From Flavobacteriales bacterium (GTDB taxonomy: Bacteria > Bacteroidota > Bacteroidia > Flavobacteriales > TMED113): a DNA stretch of 26,800 bases. The notes under the pieces were generated by a model, which was given only the letters and a program-made list of their open reading frames with translations, searched no databases and was not told where the DNA came from. Location: the NCBI GenBank assembly GCA_002696965.1, contig NZUB01000038.1:1-26800 (forward strand). Reading direction: 5' to 3'. Below, piece after piece: positions 7,647 through 15,868 of this stretch (positions within the stretch are counted from its first letter, which is position 1; each line of letters opens with the position of its first letter). Both the position numbers and the translations under genes were made by a program.

Positions 7647-8650
7647 AAAAAAATATACTTTTTTGTGGCACACCTATTTTCGCTAACGCAACACTGCAGG
7701 TCCTTTTTCAATGCCAAGAAGAATTAAATTACAACCTAGTGGGGGTGGTAACAATAAAAGATAAAATTGCTGGAAGAGGCCAAAAAATTAAAGAGTCTAC
7801 AATAAAAAAAACAGCTAAAAAACTAAATTTACCAATTTTTACTCCTGATAACCTTGAGGACTCTAATTTCATTACACAAATAATTAACTTAAATCTAGAT
7901 TTAATTATTGTTGTAGCATTCAAAAAACTTCCTAGTATTTTTTTTAATATACCTTTATTAGGAACTATCAATTTACACGCCTCTCTACTACCCAAATATA
8001 GAGGAGCTGCACCAATCAACTGGGCCATTATCAACGGTGAAAAACAAAGTGGCTTAACCACATTTTTTATCAATGAAAAAATAGATACTGGAGATATTAT
8101 AGTACAGTCAAAAATTGATATTGAAGAAAATTGGCATGTTAATGATCTACATGACAAGTTAATGTTGCAAAGTGGAAAAATTATAAAAAATACAATTCAA
8201 AAAGTATTTAATAATAATTATTCTGTAAAAAAGCAATCAAAAACCCCTAACCCTGCACATCAATATGCTAGAAAAATTTTAAAGCAAGATTATCAATTAA
8301 ATAGTAAAGTTTGGAAACAAAAATCTTTAAAACATCTATTTAACTTTATTAGAGGCATGTCACCACCTGGTGTTAAAACAACTATTCAAATTCATAGAGA
8401 TCAAATTATTAATAAAAAAATGATTATTACTAGAGTAGGCAATTTCAAAACTTACACAAATAAAAGTCAAAAAAATCCTGTCTTTATATATTCTGCCAAC
8501 CCAGATGAGTTAATTGTCTCTAATGATATAGAATCGTTTAATATTGAAAAATTAAAAATAGAAAACAAACAAGAGATGAGTGCGAGGGAGTTCTACAATG
8601 GATACATAAAAAATAAGCACCAAAATTATAAAATTTCAATTCTAATATAA
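7643..8650 (+). CDS. fmt: methionyl-tRNA formyltransferase
   Basis: Transfers a formyl group from 10-formyl-tetrahydrofolate to initiator Met-tRNA. The protein is 335 aa, slightly longer than the usual 310-320. The catalytic triad equivalent to E. coli N106, H108 and D144 is N110, H112 and D148 in NLHASLLPKYRGAAPINWAI and IDTGDII. The N-terminal FCGTPIFA strand, the IAGRGQKIKES loop and the C-terminal tRNA-binding domain (from about residue 215, including NFIRGMSPPG) are all present. The end lies 5 bases from convergent pdxH. It is translationally coupled to the upstream AAA_28 gene. Confidence 0.96.
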   Translation: MKKNILFCGTPIFANATLQVLFQCQEELNYNLVGVVTIKDKIAGRGQKIKESTIKKTAKKLNLPIFTPDNLEDSNFITQIINLNLDLIIVVAFKKLPSIFFNIPLLGTINLHASLLPKYRGAAPINWAIINGEKQSGLTTFFINEKIDTGDIIVQSKIDIEENWHVNDLHDKLMLQSGKIIKNTIQKVFNNNYSVKKQSKTPNPAHQYARKILKQDYQLNSKVWKQKSLKHLFNFIRGMSPPGVKTTIQIHRDQIINKKMIITRVGNFKTYTNKSQKNPVFIYSANPDELIVSNDIESFNIEKLKIENKQEMSAREFYNGYIKNKHQNYKISILI

Positions 8651-8655
8651 CTTAT

Positions 8656-9288
8656 CTAAGGATTCAATCTAGTAATCATCCACTTATTGTTTTTCTTTTC
8701 GTATAAAAATCTATCATGCATTCTATTTACCCCCCCCTGCCAAAACTCTATTGAAAAAGGTTTAATATTAAAACCACCCCAAAATTCAGGTCTCGGAATT
8801 TTTTTGTTTAAAAATTTTTTTTCAATAACACTATAATTATACATCAACTGTTCTCGACTTACCACCTGTTCACTCTGACTTGATGCCCATGCTGCTATTT
8901 GTGACTTTCTAGGTCTTTGTTTAAAATATAAATTAGATTGTCTTGTTGAAATTTTTTCTGCTAATCCATAAACTCTTACTTGTCTTTGAAAATCAGGCCA
9001 AAAAAAACAAAGTGACACATGATTATTATAGAGAATTTGACGTGCTTTTAAACTATTATAGTTTGTGTAAAAAATAAATCCATTTTTAGTAAAATTCTTT
9101 AACAATACAATACGACTACGTACTCCTTCTGGTTTAGAATAAGTTGATAGAGCTACAGCATTAAAATCCCCCTTTTTAGGAATCTGGTCAAACCACAAAT
9201 CAAATTGCTTCATAGGATGACTTTTTAAATCATCTACATACAACTTGTCTAAGTTATAATTAGTTCTAATATTATCAATTTTTTTCAT
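8656..9288 (-). CDS. pdxH: pyridoxamine 5'-phosphate oxidase
   Basis: FMN-dependent oxidase that makes pyridoxal 5'-phosphate from the pyridoxine or pyridoxamine phosphates. The 210-aa length is normal. FMN-binding motifs SRIVLLKNF and FYTNYNSLKARQI (about residues 58-85), the QRQVRVYG strand, and the C-terminal signature RPEFWGGFNIKPFSIEFWQG followed by NRMHDRFLY and TRLNP are present. The codons for W-Q-G-G-V contain a run of eight G on the coding strand (8730-8737), notable in DNA this AT-rich, but the frame continues to the conserved C-terminal RLNP, so the gene is intact. Confidence 0.96.
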   Translation of the reverse strand: MKKIDNIRTNYNLDKLYVDDLKSHPMKQFDLWFDQIPKKGDFNAVALSTYSKPEGVRSRIVLLKNFTKNGFIFYTNYNSLKARQILYNNHVSLCFFWPDFQRQVRVYGLAEKISTRQSNLYFKQRPRKSQIAAWASSQSEQVVSREQLMYNYSVIEKKFLNKKIPRPEFWGGFNIKPFSIEFWQGGVNRMHDRFLYEKKNNKWMITRLNP

Positions 9289-9341
9289 AAGAATAATATT
9301 CTACTTTAAAATTAGTATAAAATATTTTATATATTAACAAT

Positions 9342-9887
9342 ATGAAAAATGAAATCAATACTGGCACCATATTATTATCAAAACCATTTATGGAAGATAA
9401 AAGGTTTGAAAAAACCGTTATTCTTATTACTGAGCATGATGAGAATGGGACTGTTGGTTTTATTTTAAATAAAAACACCTCTATCGACATTCTAGATTTT
9501 ACTCCTTTACTAACTGAAGAAAAAATTACTATCAAACAAGGAGGGCCTGTTGATAATAATAGTTTATTCTTTATACATAAACATCCTGATTTAATTCATA
9601 ATTGTATTAAAATAAAAGATGGGTATTTTTGGGGAGGTGATATTAATGATTTAATTGAAGGAATGAACCGAAATGAAATAAAAGCACAAGAAATATTATT
9701 TTTCACAGGTTACTCTGGATGGGAAAAAAACCAACTGAAAGAAGAAATAAATGAAGGTTCTTGGATTATTCACAATACAAATCTTGAACTTCTAGAGAAA
9801 TCTATAAACTGGTCAACATTATTAATTGAAATAAACAAAGAATTTGAAGTATGGACTACAGCTCCCTCTGATTTTCGCTTGAACTAA
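9342..9887 (+). CDS. yqgE: YqgE/AlgH family protein
   Basis: A 181-aa protein of the UPF0301/DUF179 family. The N-terminus GTILLSKPFMEDKRFEKTVILITEHDENGTVGFILNK and the later QGGPVDNNSLFFIH and FFTGYSGWEKNQLKEEINEGSW are diagnostic. The family is widespread, its molecular role is unsettled, and AlgH has been linked to alginate regulation only in Pseudomonas. It is convergent with and overlaps the class IV aminotransferase by 32 bases, the longest overlap among convergent pairs here. Confidence 0.95.
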   Translation: MKNEINTGTILLSKPFMEDKRFEKTVILITEHDENGTVGFILNKNTSIDILDFTPLLTEEKITIKQGGPVDNNSLFFIHKHPDLIHNCIKIKDGYFWGGDINDLIEGMNRNEIKAQEILFFTGYSGWEKNQLKEEINEGSWIIHNTNLELLEKSINWSTLLIEINKEFEVWTTAPSDFRLN

Positions 9888-10719
9888 AAAACTTTTTATT
9901 TAAAAGACTTAACAATTCGACTGACATATCTTTAGCATAAATCTTATTACCTAATTTAGATACCCAACACACCCCAATTATAACATTAGTAATAAATATT
10001 TCTTTTGCGTTCATGATGTCTGAAAAAGCAATACTTTTTTCTAATACTTGATCTTTTTTTTCTCTCAATAAAACACTTCTTAATACACCATTAATACAAC
10101 CATCTTCAATTGGAGGAGTAATTATATTGTTAGAATGATCAACGATGAAAATATTACCTTTTGAGGCTTCAACAATATTATTATTATTATTTATTAATAA
10201 TACATCATCATAGCCATTTTCATGAGCATGTATGGATGAAATTACATTAATTAAACGATTGGTACTTTTAATATTAGATAGTGGTCCTTTTGAAATAAAA
10301 TTTTCCTTATAAAATGTGATATTTAATCCTTTTGGATTTAATTGGTAAAGAGATAAGTCTAAAGGCTCTGATTCAATTACATAACTGGCATGGTTTTCAT
10401 CTGGCAAATAATAACCAGAACTAGTTCTAAAAAAAGTTATTTTAACCCTTGCTGATTTAACATCCAAACTATTCTTTTGTAATAATTCTTCAATAAATGC
10501 TTTAAATTTTTCAATACTAAAATCAGTGGGCGGAGTCATTTTCGTAATCAAAAATGAACTAGCTATTCTAAAATAGTGATCTTCCCAATATAGCGGTTTT
10601 CCTAAATGACATTTTATTGTTTCAAAAAAAGAATCGCCATATCTAAGACCTCTATTTTCTAATGAAATTGAAAAATTATCCGAATTAATCAACTGACCAT
10701 TATGATGAATTTTTTCCAT
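9856..10719 (-). CDS. class IV aminotransferase (PabC/IlvE/Dat-like)
   Basis: PLP enzyme of fold type IV, 287 aa. The opening NGQLINSDNFSISLENRGLRYGDSFFETIKC is typical, the PLP lysine is K151 in SNIKSTNRL, the phosphate and cofactor contacts include E184 in NIVEASKGNIF, and GCINGVLR matches the GxxxGxxR signature. The short length and first residues (RYGDSFFET) lean toward 4-amino-4-deoxychorismate lyase (PabC) or D-amino-acid aminotransferase rather than IlvE, but substrate cannot be told from sequence alone. It is the last gene of an operon with a GNAT protein (20-base overlap) and plsC. Confidence 0.9.
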   Translation of the reverse strand: MEKIHHNGQLINSDNFSISLENRGLRYGDSFFETIKCHLGKPLYWEDHYFRIASSFLITKMTPPTDFSIEKFKAFIEELLQKNSLDVKSARVKITFFRTSSGYYLPDENHASYVIESEPLDLSLYQLNPKGLNITFYKENFISKGPLSNIKSTNRLINVISSIHAHENGYDDVLLINNNNNIVEASKGNIFIVDHSNNIITPPIEDGCINGVLRSVLLREKKDQVLEKSIAFSDIMNAKEIFITNVIIGVCWVSKLGNKIYAKDMSVELLSLLNKKFFSSSENQREL

Positions 10720-11149
10720 TTCTTATCATTTTTATATGTAAAATTTCATCCTCTAAGTATTCCTCTCCAATAATATTAAATCCAAAATATTCATAAAATT
10801 TAACTAAATAAACTTGGGCAGACATAACAAGGATTGTATCGGGTGAAAACAAATCCAACCCCCTCTTTAATAACTCTTTACCTAAACCTAAATTTCTATA
10901 TTCTTTTTTAACCAATATACGGCCAAAAGAAATATTTGAATATATAGTTCCTGCTGGTACAACTCGCATATAAGCAATTATCTTATCATCTTGATACGCA
11001 ATCAAATGAGTAGATATAATATCATGATTATCAGCATCTAAATAATTACACTTTTGTTCAATAATAAAAACTTCTTGTCTTAATCTTAAAATTTTATATA
11101 GTTCATCCCTAGATAAATCTTCGTATTTTTTATGAGACCAGTTAATCAT
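10700..11149 (-). CDS. GNAT N-acetyltransferase, ElaA-like
   Basis: A 149-aa acetyltransferase. The N-terminal LYKILRLRQEVFIIEQKCNY segment is characteristic of the ElaA branch, and SFGRILVKKEYRNLGLGKEL holds the acetyl-CoA pyrophosphate loop (RNLGLG, about residues 85-90). The C-terminal QVYLVKFYEYFGFNIIGEEY strand-helix is also typical. The acceptor is unknown. The gene overlaps plsC by 4 bases and the downstream aminotransferase by 20, so the three are expressed together. Confidence 0.9.
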   Translation of the reverse strand: MINWSHKKYEDLSRDELYKILRLRQEVFIIEQKCNYLDADNHDIISTHLIAYQDDKIIAYMRVVPAGTIYSNISFGRILVKKEYRNLGLGKELLKRGLDLFSPDTILVMSAQVYLVKFYEYFGFNIIGEEYLEDEILHIKMIRNGKNSS

Positions 11150-11913
11150 AAATGATAGCTTTTTAATTTATTATAAATTAAATCGTGACATTTATGATTT
11201 AAATCAAAAGAATCTTGAAATAATTTTGAATCAATAGGGTCAAATATATGAGCCCTTACATCTCCGGGTTTCACAAGCATAGTCAAATCTGAAAATCTAT
11301 CTTGTGCATTAATCAAAGCAATTGGCACAACAGGAACTTGTGTTTCTAAGGCTAATCTAAATGCACCATTCCTAAAATCTTGTAACAATTTACTTTCTTG
11401 TAAATCATATGGATTTTTAGATTTACTATCTCCTTGATTTCTCCATCCACCTTCAGGAAATAAAATAATAGAAAAACCATCTGCTATTGCTTGCTTCATA
11501 GCATCATATCCCCTTTGCCTTGATTCTTTATCTTCTCTTTGAACTGCAATTTGACCAGAGTGTTGAGCTAAAAAACCAAACAAAGGCCATTTAAATACTT
11601 CCGCTTTTCCTAAATATTTAATTCGATATGGTATTAAAGATGCAATAATAATAACATCTAAATAGGATTTATGATTCACAATATATATACACGGTTTTGT
11701 ATACTTAATAGGGAAACTACCTGTTATAATTTTTCGCATACCAAATAAAAAAAGTAATACATTACCAACATAATAATTATACTGGACAAATATATTTTTA
11801 CCAAAAGTACCCAAACAGAAAATTAAAAATAAATTAGGAAGAAGCAGGATTAAGAATATAGATACTGTAATCAATAAACACCATAACGTCCATAGTATTA
11901 ATAAAATCTTCAT
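11146..11913 (-). CDS. plsC: 1-acylglycerol-3-phosphate acyltransferase (PlsC family)
   Basis: Inner-membrane enzyme of phospholipid synthesis that acylates lysophosphatidic acid at sn-2. The 255-aa protein has one or two N-terminal hydrophobic segments (about residues 4-35 and 47-62), the catalytic HX4D motif at H81-D86 (NHKSYLD), the substrate-binding FPEGGWRN about residue 152-159 (usual form FPEGTRS), and the VPVVPIALINA strand. It is first in a leftward operon, behind a good TATATTTG -7 element at 11938-11945. Other lysophospholipid acyltransferases of the family are possible, but AGPAT is the usual annotation. Confidence 0.9.
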   Translation of the reverse strand: MKILLILWTLWCLLITVSIFLILLLPNLFLIFCLGTFGKNIFVQYNYYVGNVLLFLFGMRKIITGSFPIKYTKPCIYIVNHKSYLDVIIIASLIPYRIKYLGKAEVFKWPLFGFLAQHSGQIAVQREDKESRQRGYDAMKQAIADGFSIILFPEGGWRNQGDSKSKNPYDLQESKLLQDFRNGAFRLALETQVPVVPIALINAQDRFSDLTMLVKPGDVRAHIFDPIDSKLFQDSFDLNHKCHDLIYNKLKSYHL

Positions 11914-11937
11914 TATTTAATAATTCAAAATATAATC

Positions 11938-11945
11938 CAAATATA
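11938..11945 (-). promoter_or_regulatory. -7 promoter element for the plsC operon
   Basis: Minus strand reads TATATTTG, an exact TAnnTTTG match, 24 bases before the plsC ATG. The expected start site gives a leader of about 20 bases. No clear -33 TTG is visible. It forms a divergent pair with an identical element for mtaB 35 bases away. Confidence 0.55.
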
Positions 11946-11980
11946 CACATCTGTAATATTATTTTAACATTCTATTGTTT

Positions 11981-11988
11981 TATATTTG
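11981..11988 (+). promoter_or_regulatory. -7 promoter element for the mtaB operon
   Basis: Plus strand reads TATATTTG, an exact TAnnTTTG match, seven bases before the mtaB ATG at 11996. The predicted transcription start is at or within a few bases of that ATG, implying a nearly leaderless mRNA. This also argues against the in-frame TTG at 11975, which would lie upstream of the start site. A -33 TTG is not clear. Confidence 0.55.
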
Positions 11989-11995
11989 CATCCTT

Positions 11996-13300
11996 ATGGA
12001 TATAGCATTTCATACTTTAGGATGTAAACTTAATTTCTCAGAAACCTCATTTATAATAAATGACATAAAAAGTGCCGGTTTTAAGGAAGTTAATTTTAAT
12101 GATTTTGCTGACACATATGTGATTAACACTTGTTCAGTCACAGAAAATGCAAATAAAGAATGTCAGTATTTAGTAAGAAAAGTACTCAAAAAAAATCCTA
12201 ATGCACAAATTGTTATTATGGGCTGTTATGCACAACTAAAACCAAAAGAAATTGAAACAATAAAAGGAGTAGATTTAATTCTAGGAAATAATGAGAAGTT
12301 TAAACTTAAAAATTATTTAATTAACTCAACTAAAAAAAATAATAAAACACAAATCATTAGGAAAGAAAGTGAAGAATTAAATGAATTTAAATCTGCATTT
12401 TCAACAGGAAATAGAACTAGGTCATTTCTAAAAATACAAGATGGATGTAATTATAAATGTAGTTTTTGCACTATCCCTCTAGCTAGAGGTAAAAGCAGAA
12501 GTGATACGATAGATAATGTCATAAATAGAATAAATAAAATAAAAAATACAGGTGTAAAAGAAATTGTATTAACGGGTGTTAATATTGGAGATTACCATTC
12601 TAATAAAAATGAAAAATTTATTGATCTATTAAAGGAAATTGATAAACTCAAAGGCATTAGAGTCAGAATATCATCTATTGAACCTAATCTGATAAGTAAT
12701 GATATAATTGAATTAATCAGTAAATCAAAAGTATTTGTACCTCATTTCCATATTCCATTACAATCTGGTTCTGATACGATTTTAAAACTTATGAAAAGAA
12801 GGTATTTAACTAATTATTACCAATCTCTAATACAAAGAATTAATCACAATATTAAAAATGTATGTATTGGAGTAGATGTAATAGTAGGTTTCCCAGGAGA
12901 AAATGAAGATCTTTTTAATGAAACTGTTAATTTTATCAAGTCACTCAATATATCTTATCTACATGTATTTACATATTCTGAAAGAGACAATACTATAGCA
13001 CAAAAAATGAATAATTCGGTTCCAATTCATATAAGGAAATATAGAAGCAAAGTATTAAGGAATTTATCTGACAAGAAAAAAAGATATTTTTATCAAAAAA
13101 ATATTGGATTAGTAAAGGAGGTGTTATTTGAAAACCAGGTAATTAACGGATATATTTATGGATTTTCTGAGAACTACATTAAAGTTCAAACCCAATATAA
13201 ATCAGATTTAATAAATAATTTTCAAAAAGTTATCATAAAAGACATTCAACAACACAACACAACTTACGCACAAGGAACTTTAACAAATAGCATGTTATGA
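11996..13300 (+). CDS. mtaB: tRNA (t6A37) methylthiotransferase MtaB
   Basis: Radical SAM methylthiotransferase that converts t6A at position 37 of tRNA to ms2t6A. I use the ATG at 11996 (434 aa), not the in-frame TTG at 11975: the conserved opening FHTLGCKLN comes just after this Met, and a -7 promoter element covers the region between. The N-terminal domain has the three auxiliary-cluster cysteines C10, C46 (NTCSV) and C77 (GCYAQ). The radical SAM cluster is C151, C155, C158 (DGCNYKCSFC), followed by IPLARGKSRS. The C-terminal part has a TRAM-like tRNA-binding domain. The LGCKLN form points to MtaB rather than MiaB or RimO. The stop overlaps lgt by 4 bases. Confidence 0.93.
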   Translation: MDIAFHTLGCKLNFSETSFIINDIKSAGFKEVNFNDFADTYVINTCSVTENANKECQYLVRKVLKKNPNAQIVIMGCYAQLKPKEIETIKGVDLILGNNEKFKLKNYLINSTKKNNKTQIIRKESEELNEFKSAFSTGNRTRSFLKIQDGCNYKCSFCTIPLARGKSRSDTIDNVINRINKIKNTGVKEIVLTGVNIGDYHSNKNEKFIDLLKEIDKLKGIRVRISSIEPNLISNDIIELISKSKVFVPHFHIPLQSGSDTILKLMKRRYLTNYYQSLIQRINHNIKNVCIGVDVIVGFPGENEDLFNETVNFIKSLNISYLHVFTYSERDNTIAQKMNNSVPIHIRKYRSKVLRNLSDKKKRYFYQKNIGLVKEVLFENQVINGYIYGFSENYIKVQTQYKSDLINNFQKVIIKDIQQHNTTYAQGTLTNSML

Positions 13301-14451
13301 CATATCCAACTATTAGTCACTTAATTGAAAGTATTACAGGTATTTTTATCCCATTACCAATACAAACATTTGGTTTTTTTATAGTTACAGCATTTATAGT
13401 TGGACACTACTTTATTAAAAAAGAGTTTTTAAGATTTGAGGAATTAAAAATATTCCAACCAATTGTTTTTAAAAATTCAAAATCTATATTTTTTAAGTTT
13501 ATTGAATACATTATTAATTGTCTATTAGCCTTCTTTTTGGGTTACAAACTACCATATATAATCCAGAACTATCAATTTTTTGCAGAATCACCACACATAA
13601 TAATACTCTCATCGGAGGGCAATATATTATTTGGATTTATATTAAGCCTAATCACATTAATATTTATGTATAGAAATAATGAAAATAAATATGATACGGA
13701 AAAAAATGTAAAAATTTACCCATCCGATTTATCATGGAATATTTTATTTATTGCAGCTGGTAGCGGAATTATAGGTGCTAAATTATTTGCAGTATTAGAA
13801 GATGTTGATTATTTAATACAAGACCCTGTATCTGCAATACTTTCATTTAGTGGTTTAACATTTTATGGGGGGTTAATTGTAGGTACATTATGTGTAATTA
13901 TTTATGCTAAAAAATATAAAATAAACATCTTAAAATTAGCAGATGCTTTCGCTCCTTCTTTAATATTGGCATATGGAATAGGAAGGTTAGGGTGTCATTT
14001 TTCAGGTGATGGTGACTGGGGTATTATAGCAAACATGAATAAAAAGCCCGAATTTTTACCTGATTGGATATGGGGTTACAAGTTCCCTCATAATGTTATT
14101 GAAGCGGGTGTAAAAATAAATGACTGTATAGGGAAATACTGCTATGAATTACCACATCCAGTACACCCCACCTCCCTGTATGAAGCACTATTTGGATTTT
14201 TTGCATTCGTTTTTTTATGGCAAATGAGAAAGAATATTAAAATACCAGGAATTCTGTTCTGTATCTATCTCATAATTAATGGAGTAGAAAGATACTTAAT
14301 TGAAATTATTAGAGTGACAGAAAAGTATGCATTTTTTAATACTCAATTAACCCAAGCTCAAATAATTGGTATTTCATTAATAATAATAGGTTTGTTGGGT
14401 ATAATTTTGCTAACTAAACTAAAAAAACAATATGATTTTATCAAAAAATAA
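13297..14451 (+). CDS. lgt: prolipoprotein diacylglyceryl transferase
   Basis: Integral inner-membrane enzyme that attaches diacylglycerol to the lipobox cysteine of prolipoproteins. The 384-aa length is above the usual 260-300 but typical of Bacteroidota forms. About seven membrane segments can be seen. Recognisable motifs are FYGGLIVG (about residues 188-195), the signature region IGRLGCHFSGDGDWG (about residues 226-240), and HPTSLYEALFGF near residue 290. The start overlaps the mtaB stop by 4 bases and the end overlaps the DMT transporter by 20, so translation is coupled. Confidence 0.93.
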   Translation: MTYPTISHLIESITGIFIPLPIQTFGFFIVTAFIVGHYFIKKEFLRFEELKIFQPIVFKNSKSIFFKFIEYIINCLLAFFLGYKLPYIIQNYQFFAESPHIIILSSEGNILFGFILSLITLIFMYRNNENKYDTEKNVKIYPSDLSWNILFIAAGSGIIGAKLFAVLEDVDYLIQDPVSAILSFSGLTFYGGLIVGTLCVIIYAKKYKINILKLADAFAPSLILAYGIGRLGCHFSGDGDWGIIANMNKKPEFLPDWIWGYKFPHNVIEAGVKINDCIGKYCYELPHPVHPTSLYEALFGFFAFVFLWQMRKNIKIPGILFCIYLIINGVERYLIEIIRVTEKYAFFNTQLTQAQIIGISLIIIGLLGIILLTKLKKQYDFIKK

Positions 14452-15316
14452 CAGTCTTCTACTTTTACATTTTATTATTGTTATTTGGGGTTTTACAGGC
14501 ATTTTAGGTAAAATAATTGAATTACCCTCAGTAATAATTGTTTTACATAGAATGATAATTGCAGGTACTACTCTTTTTATTATAAATCAAATTATTTATC
14601 AAAAAATTCAAACACCTCTAAAAGATATATTAAAATATTTTGGTATTGGTTTAATAACAGCTATTCATTGGGTGTGTTTTTTTGAATCTATTAAACTATC
14701 AAATGTCTCACTAGCATTAATATGTTTATCTACTATATCTTTATTTACAGCTATTCTAGATCCAATACTACAAAATAAACCAATCTCTTTTCACGAGATA
14801 GTACTATCATTAATAGTAACAATTGGTATAATCATTATTTTTAACTTTGAATCTGGATATAGTAAAGCAATTCTATTATCTATTACATCAGCTTTTTGTG
14901 GAGCATTATTTACGATATTCAATCACAGATTAATAAAAAAAAATCATAAAGCAATGATAATTACTGCTTGGGAAATGTTAGGAGGTGTTATGTGCATCCT
15001 AATATATCTGTTTCTTCAAAATGAAATAAATTCTAATATAATACCAAATAAAAAAGACATCATATATATATTAATATTGGGGTTATTTTGTACAGCTTTT
15101 GCCTTTTCTGCAAGTATTGAAATTATGAAAAAAATAAGTCCTTTCACAGTTAACTTAACAGTAAATCTAGAACCTATATATGCTATTATTTTAGCGATTA
15201 TTATTTTTGGAGAGTCTGAGTTAATGTCACGTGAGTTTTATATTGGTGGATTTATAATTATCTCTAGTATTTTTACTAATACATTCATAAAACATAAAAG
15301 TCTGAAAATACCATAA
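14432..15316 (+). CDS. EamA/DMT superfamily transporter
   Basis: A 294-aa protein made of about ten hydrophobic segments in two EamA halves, roughly residues 8-140 and 147-290. The first helix (LHFIIVIWGFTGILGKI) and the inner repeat pattern (ISKSNVSLALICLS region, and KKISPFTVNLTVNLEPIYAIILAIIIFGE) are typical of drug/metabolite transporters. The LEPIYAIILAxxxFGE end motif is well conserved. The substrate cannot be read from the sequence; relatives export amino acids or metabolites. It is the last gene of the mtaB-lgt operon. Confidence 0.9.
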   Translation: MILSKNNSLLLLHFIIVIWGFTGILGKIIELPSVIIVLHRMIIAGTTLFIINQIIYQKIQTPLKDILKYFGIGLITAIHWVCFFESIKLSNVSLALICLSTISLFTAILDPILQNKPISFHEIVLSLIVTIGIIIIFNFESGYSKAILLSITSAFCGALFTIFNHRLIKKNHKAMIITAWEMLGGVMCILIYLFLQNEINSNIIPNKKDIIYILILGLFCTAFAFSASIEIMKKISPFTVNLTVNLEPIYAIILAIIIFGESELMSREFYIGGFIIISSIFTNTFIKHKSLKIP

Positions 15317-15360
15317 TAGATATTTCACTATCTTTATAAAAAATATATAATTTTTTAACT

Positions 15361-15864
15361 ATGAAACACCTATTAAGTTTTATTTTATTTTTCACATTTA
15401 TCATAACTAATGCACAATCCTCTACAGATTATTATGAATTCTTTACACAAGGAATATGTGTATCAGGAAATTGTGAAAATGGTTTTGGTATTAAAAAATA
15501 TCAAGATGGAACAATCTATATTGGTAATTGGTGGAATGAAATACCCGGAGGACAAGGAACTATAATATGGGGAGATGGCACAATTTATGTTGGTAATTTT
15601 AATGATGGAAAATATCACGGAGATGGTACTTTTATGACAAGGGAACAATTTTATATTGGTGAATTCAGAAATGATATTGCCAATGGTAAAGGAACCTTTT
15701 TTCTTGAAAACGGAGTGTATTTTGGTGATTTTGAAGATGGTTTGTTTGACGGAAAGGGATACTTTTTAGATAGAGACGGAAAGATAGAAGAAGGTAACTT
15801 TAAAAAGGGGAATATAATTGGTGATATTATTTATAGAACCGAAGATTATATAAGAAGGCAATAA
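15361..15864 (+). CDS. secreted MORN-repeat protein
   Basis: A 167-aa protein with a signal peptide (residues 1-19, ending NAQS) and about five MORN repeats of roughly 22 residues each. They begin at the segments YIGNWWNEIPGGQGT, YVGNFNDGKYHGDGT, YIGEFRNDIANGKGT, YFGDFEDGLFDGKGY and EEGNFKKGNIIG. Two cysteines precede the repeats (about residues 31 and 38). MORN repeats form extended hairpin stacks that bind lipids or proteins; the exact role here is unknown. The gene ends 4 bases from the convergent PNGase F-like gene. A TATCTTTA (7 of 8 to TAnnTTTG) at 15329-15336 could be its promoter. Confidence 0.85.
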   Translation: MKHLLSFILFFTFIITNAQSSTDYYEFFTQGICVSGNCENGFGIKKYQDGTIYIGNWWNEIPGGQGTIIWGDGTIYVGNFNDGKYHGDGTFMTREQFYIGEFRNDIANGKGTFFLENGVYFGDFEDGLFDGKGYFLDRDGKIEEGNFKKGNIIGDIIYRTEDYIRRQ

Positions 15865-15868
15865 TAAT

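Noticed and set aside
8656..9288. Frameshift in pdxH at the G8 run
   Set aside because: The frame is continuous from start to the conserved C-terminal RLNP, and length agrees with the family.
11975..11995. TTG start for mtaB, giving seven more residues
   Set aside because: A -7 promoter element overlaps the stretch, and the conserved MtaB N-terminus begins right after the ATG at 11996.
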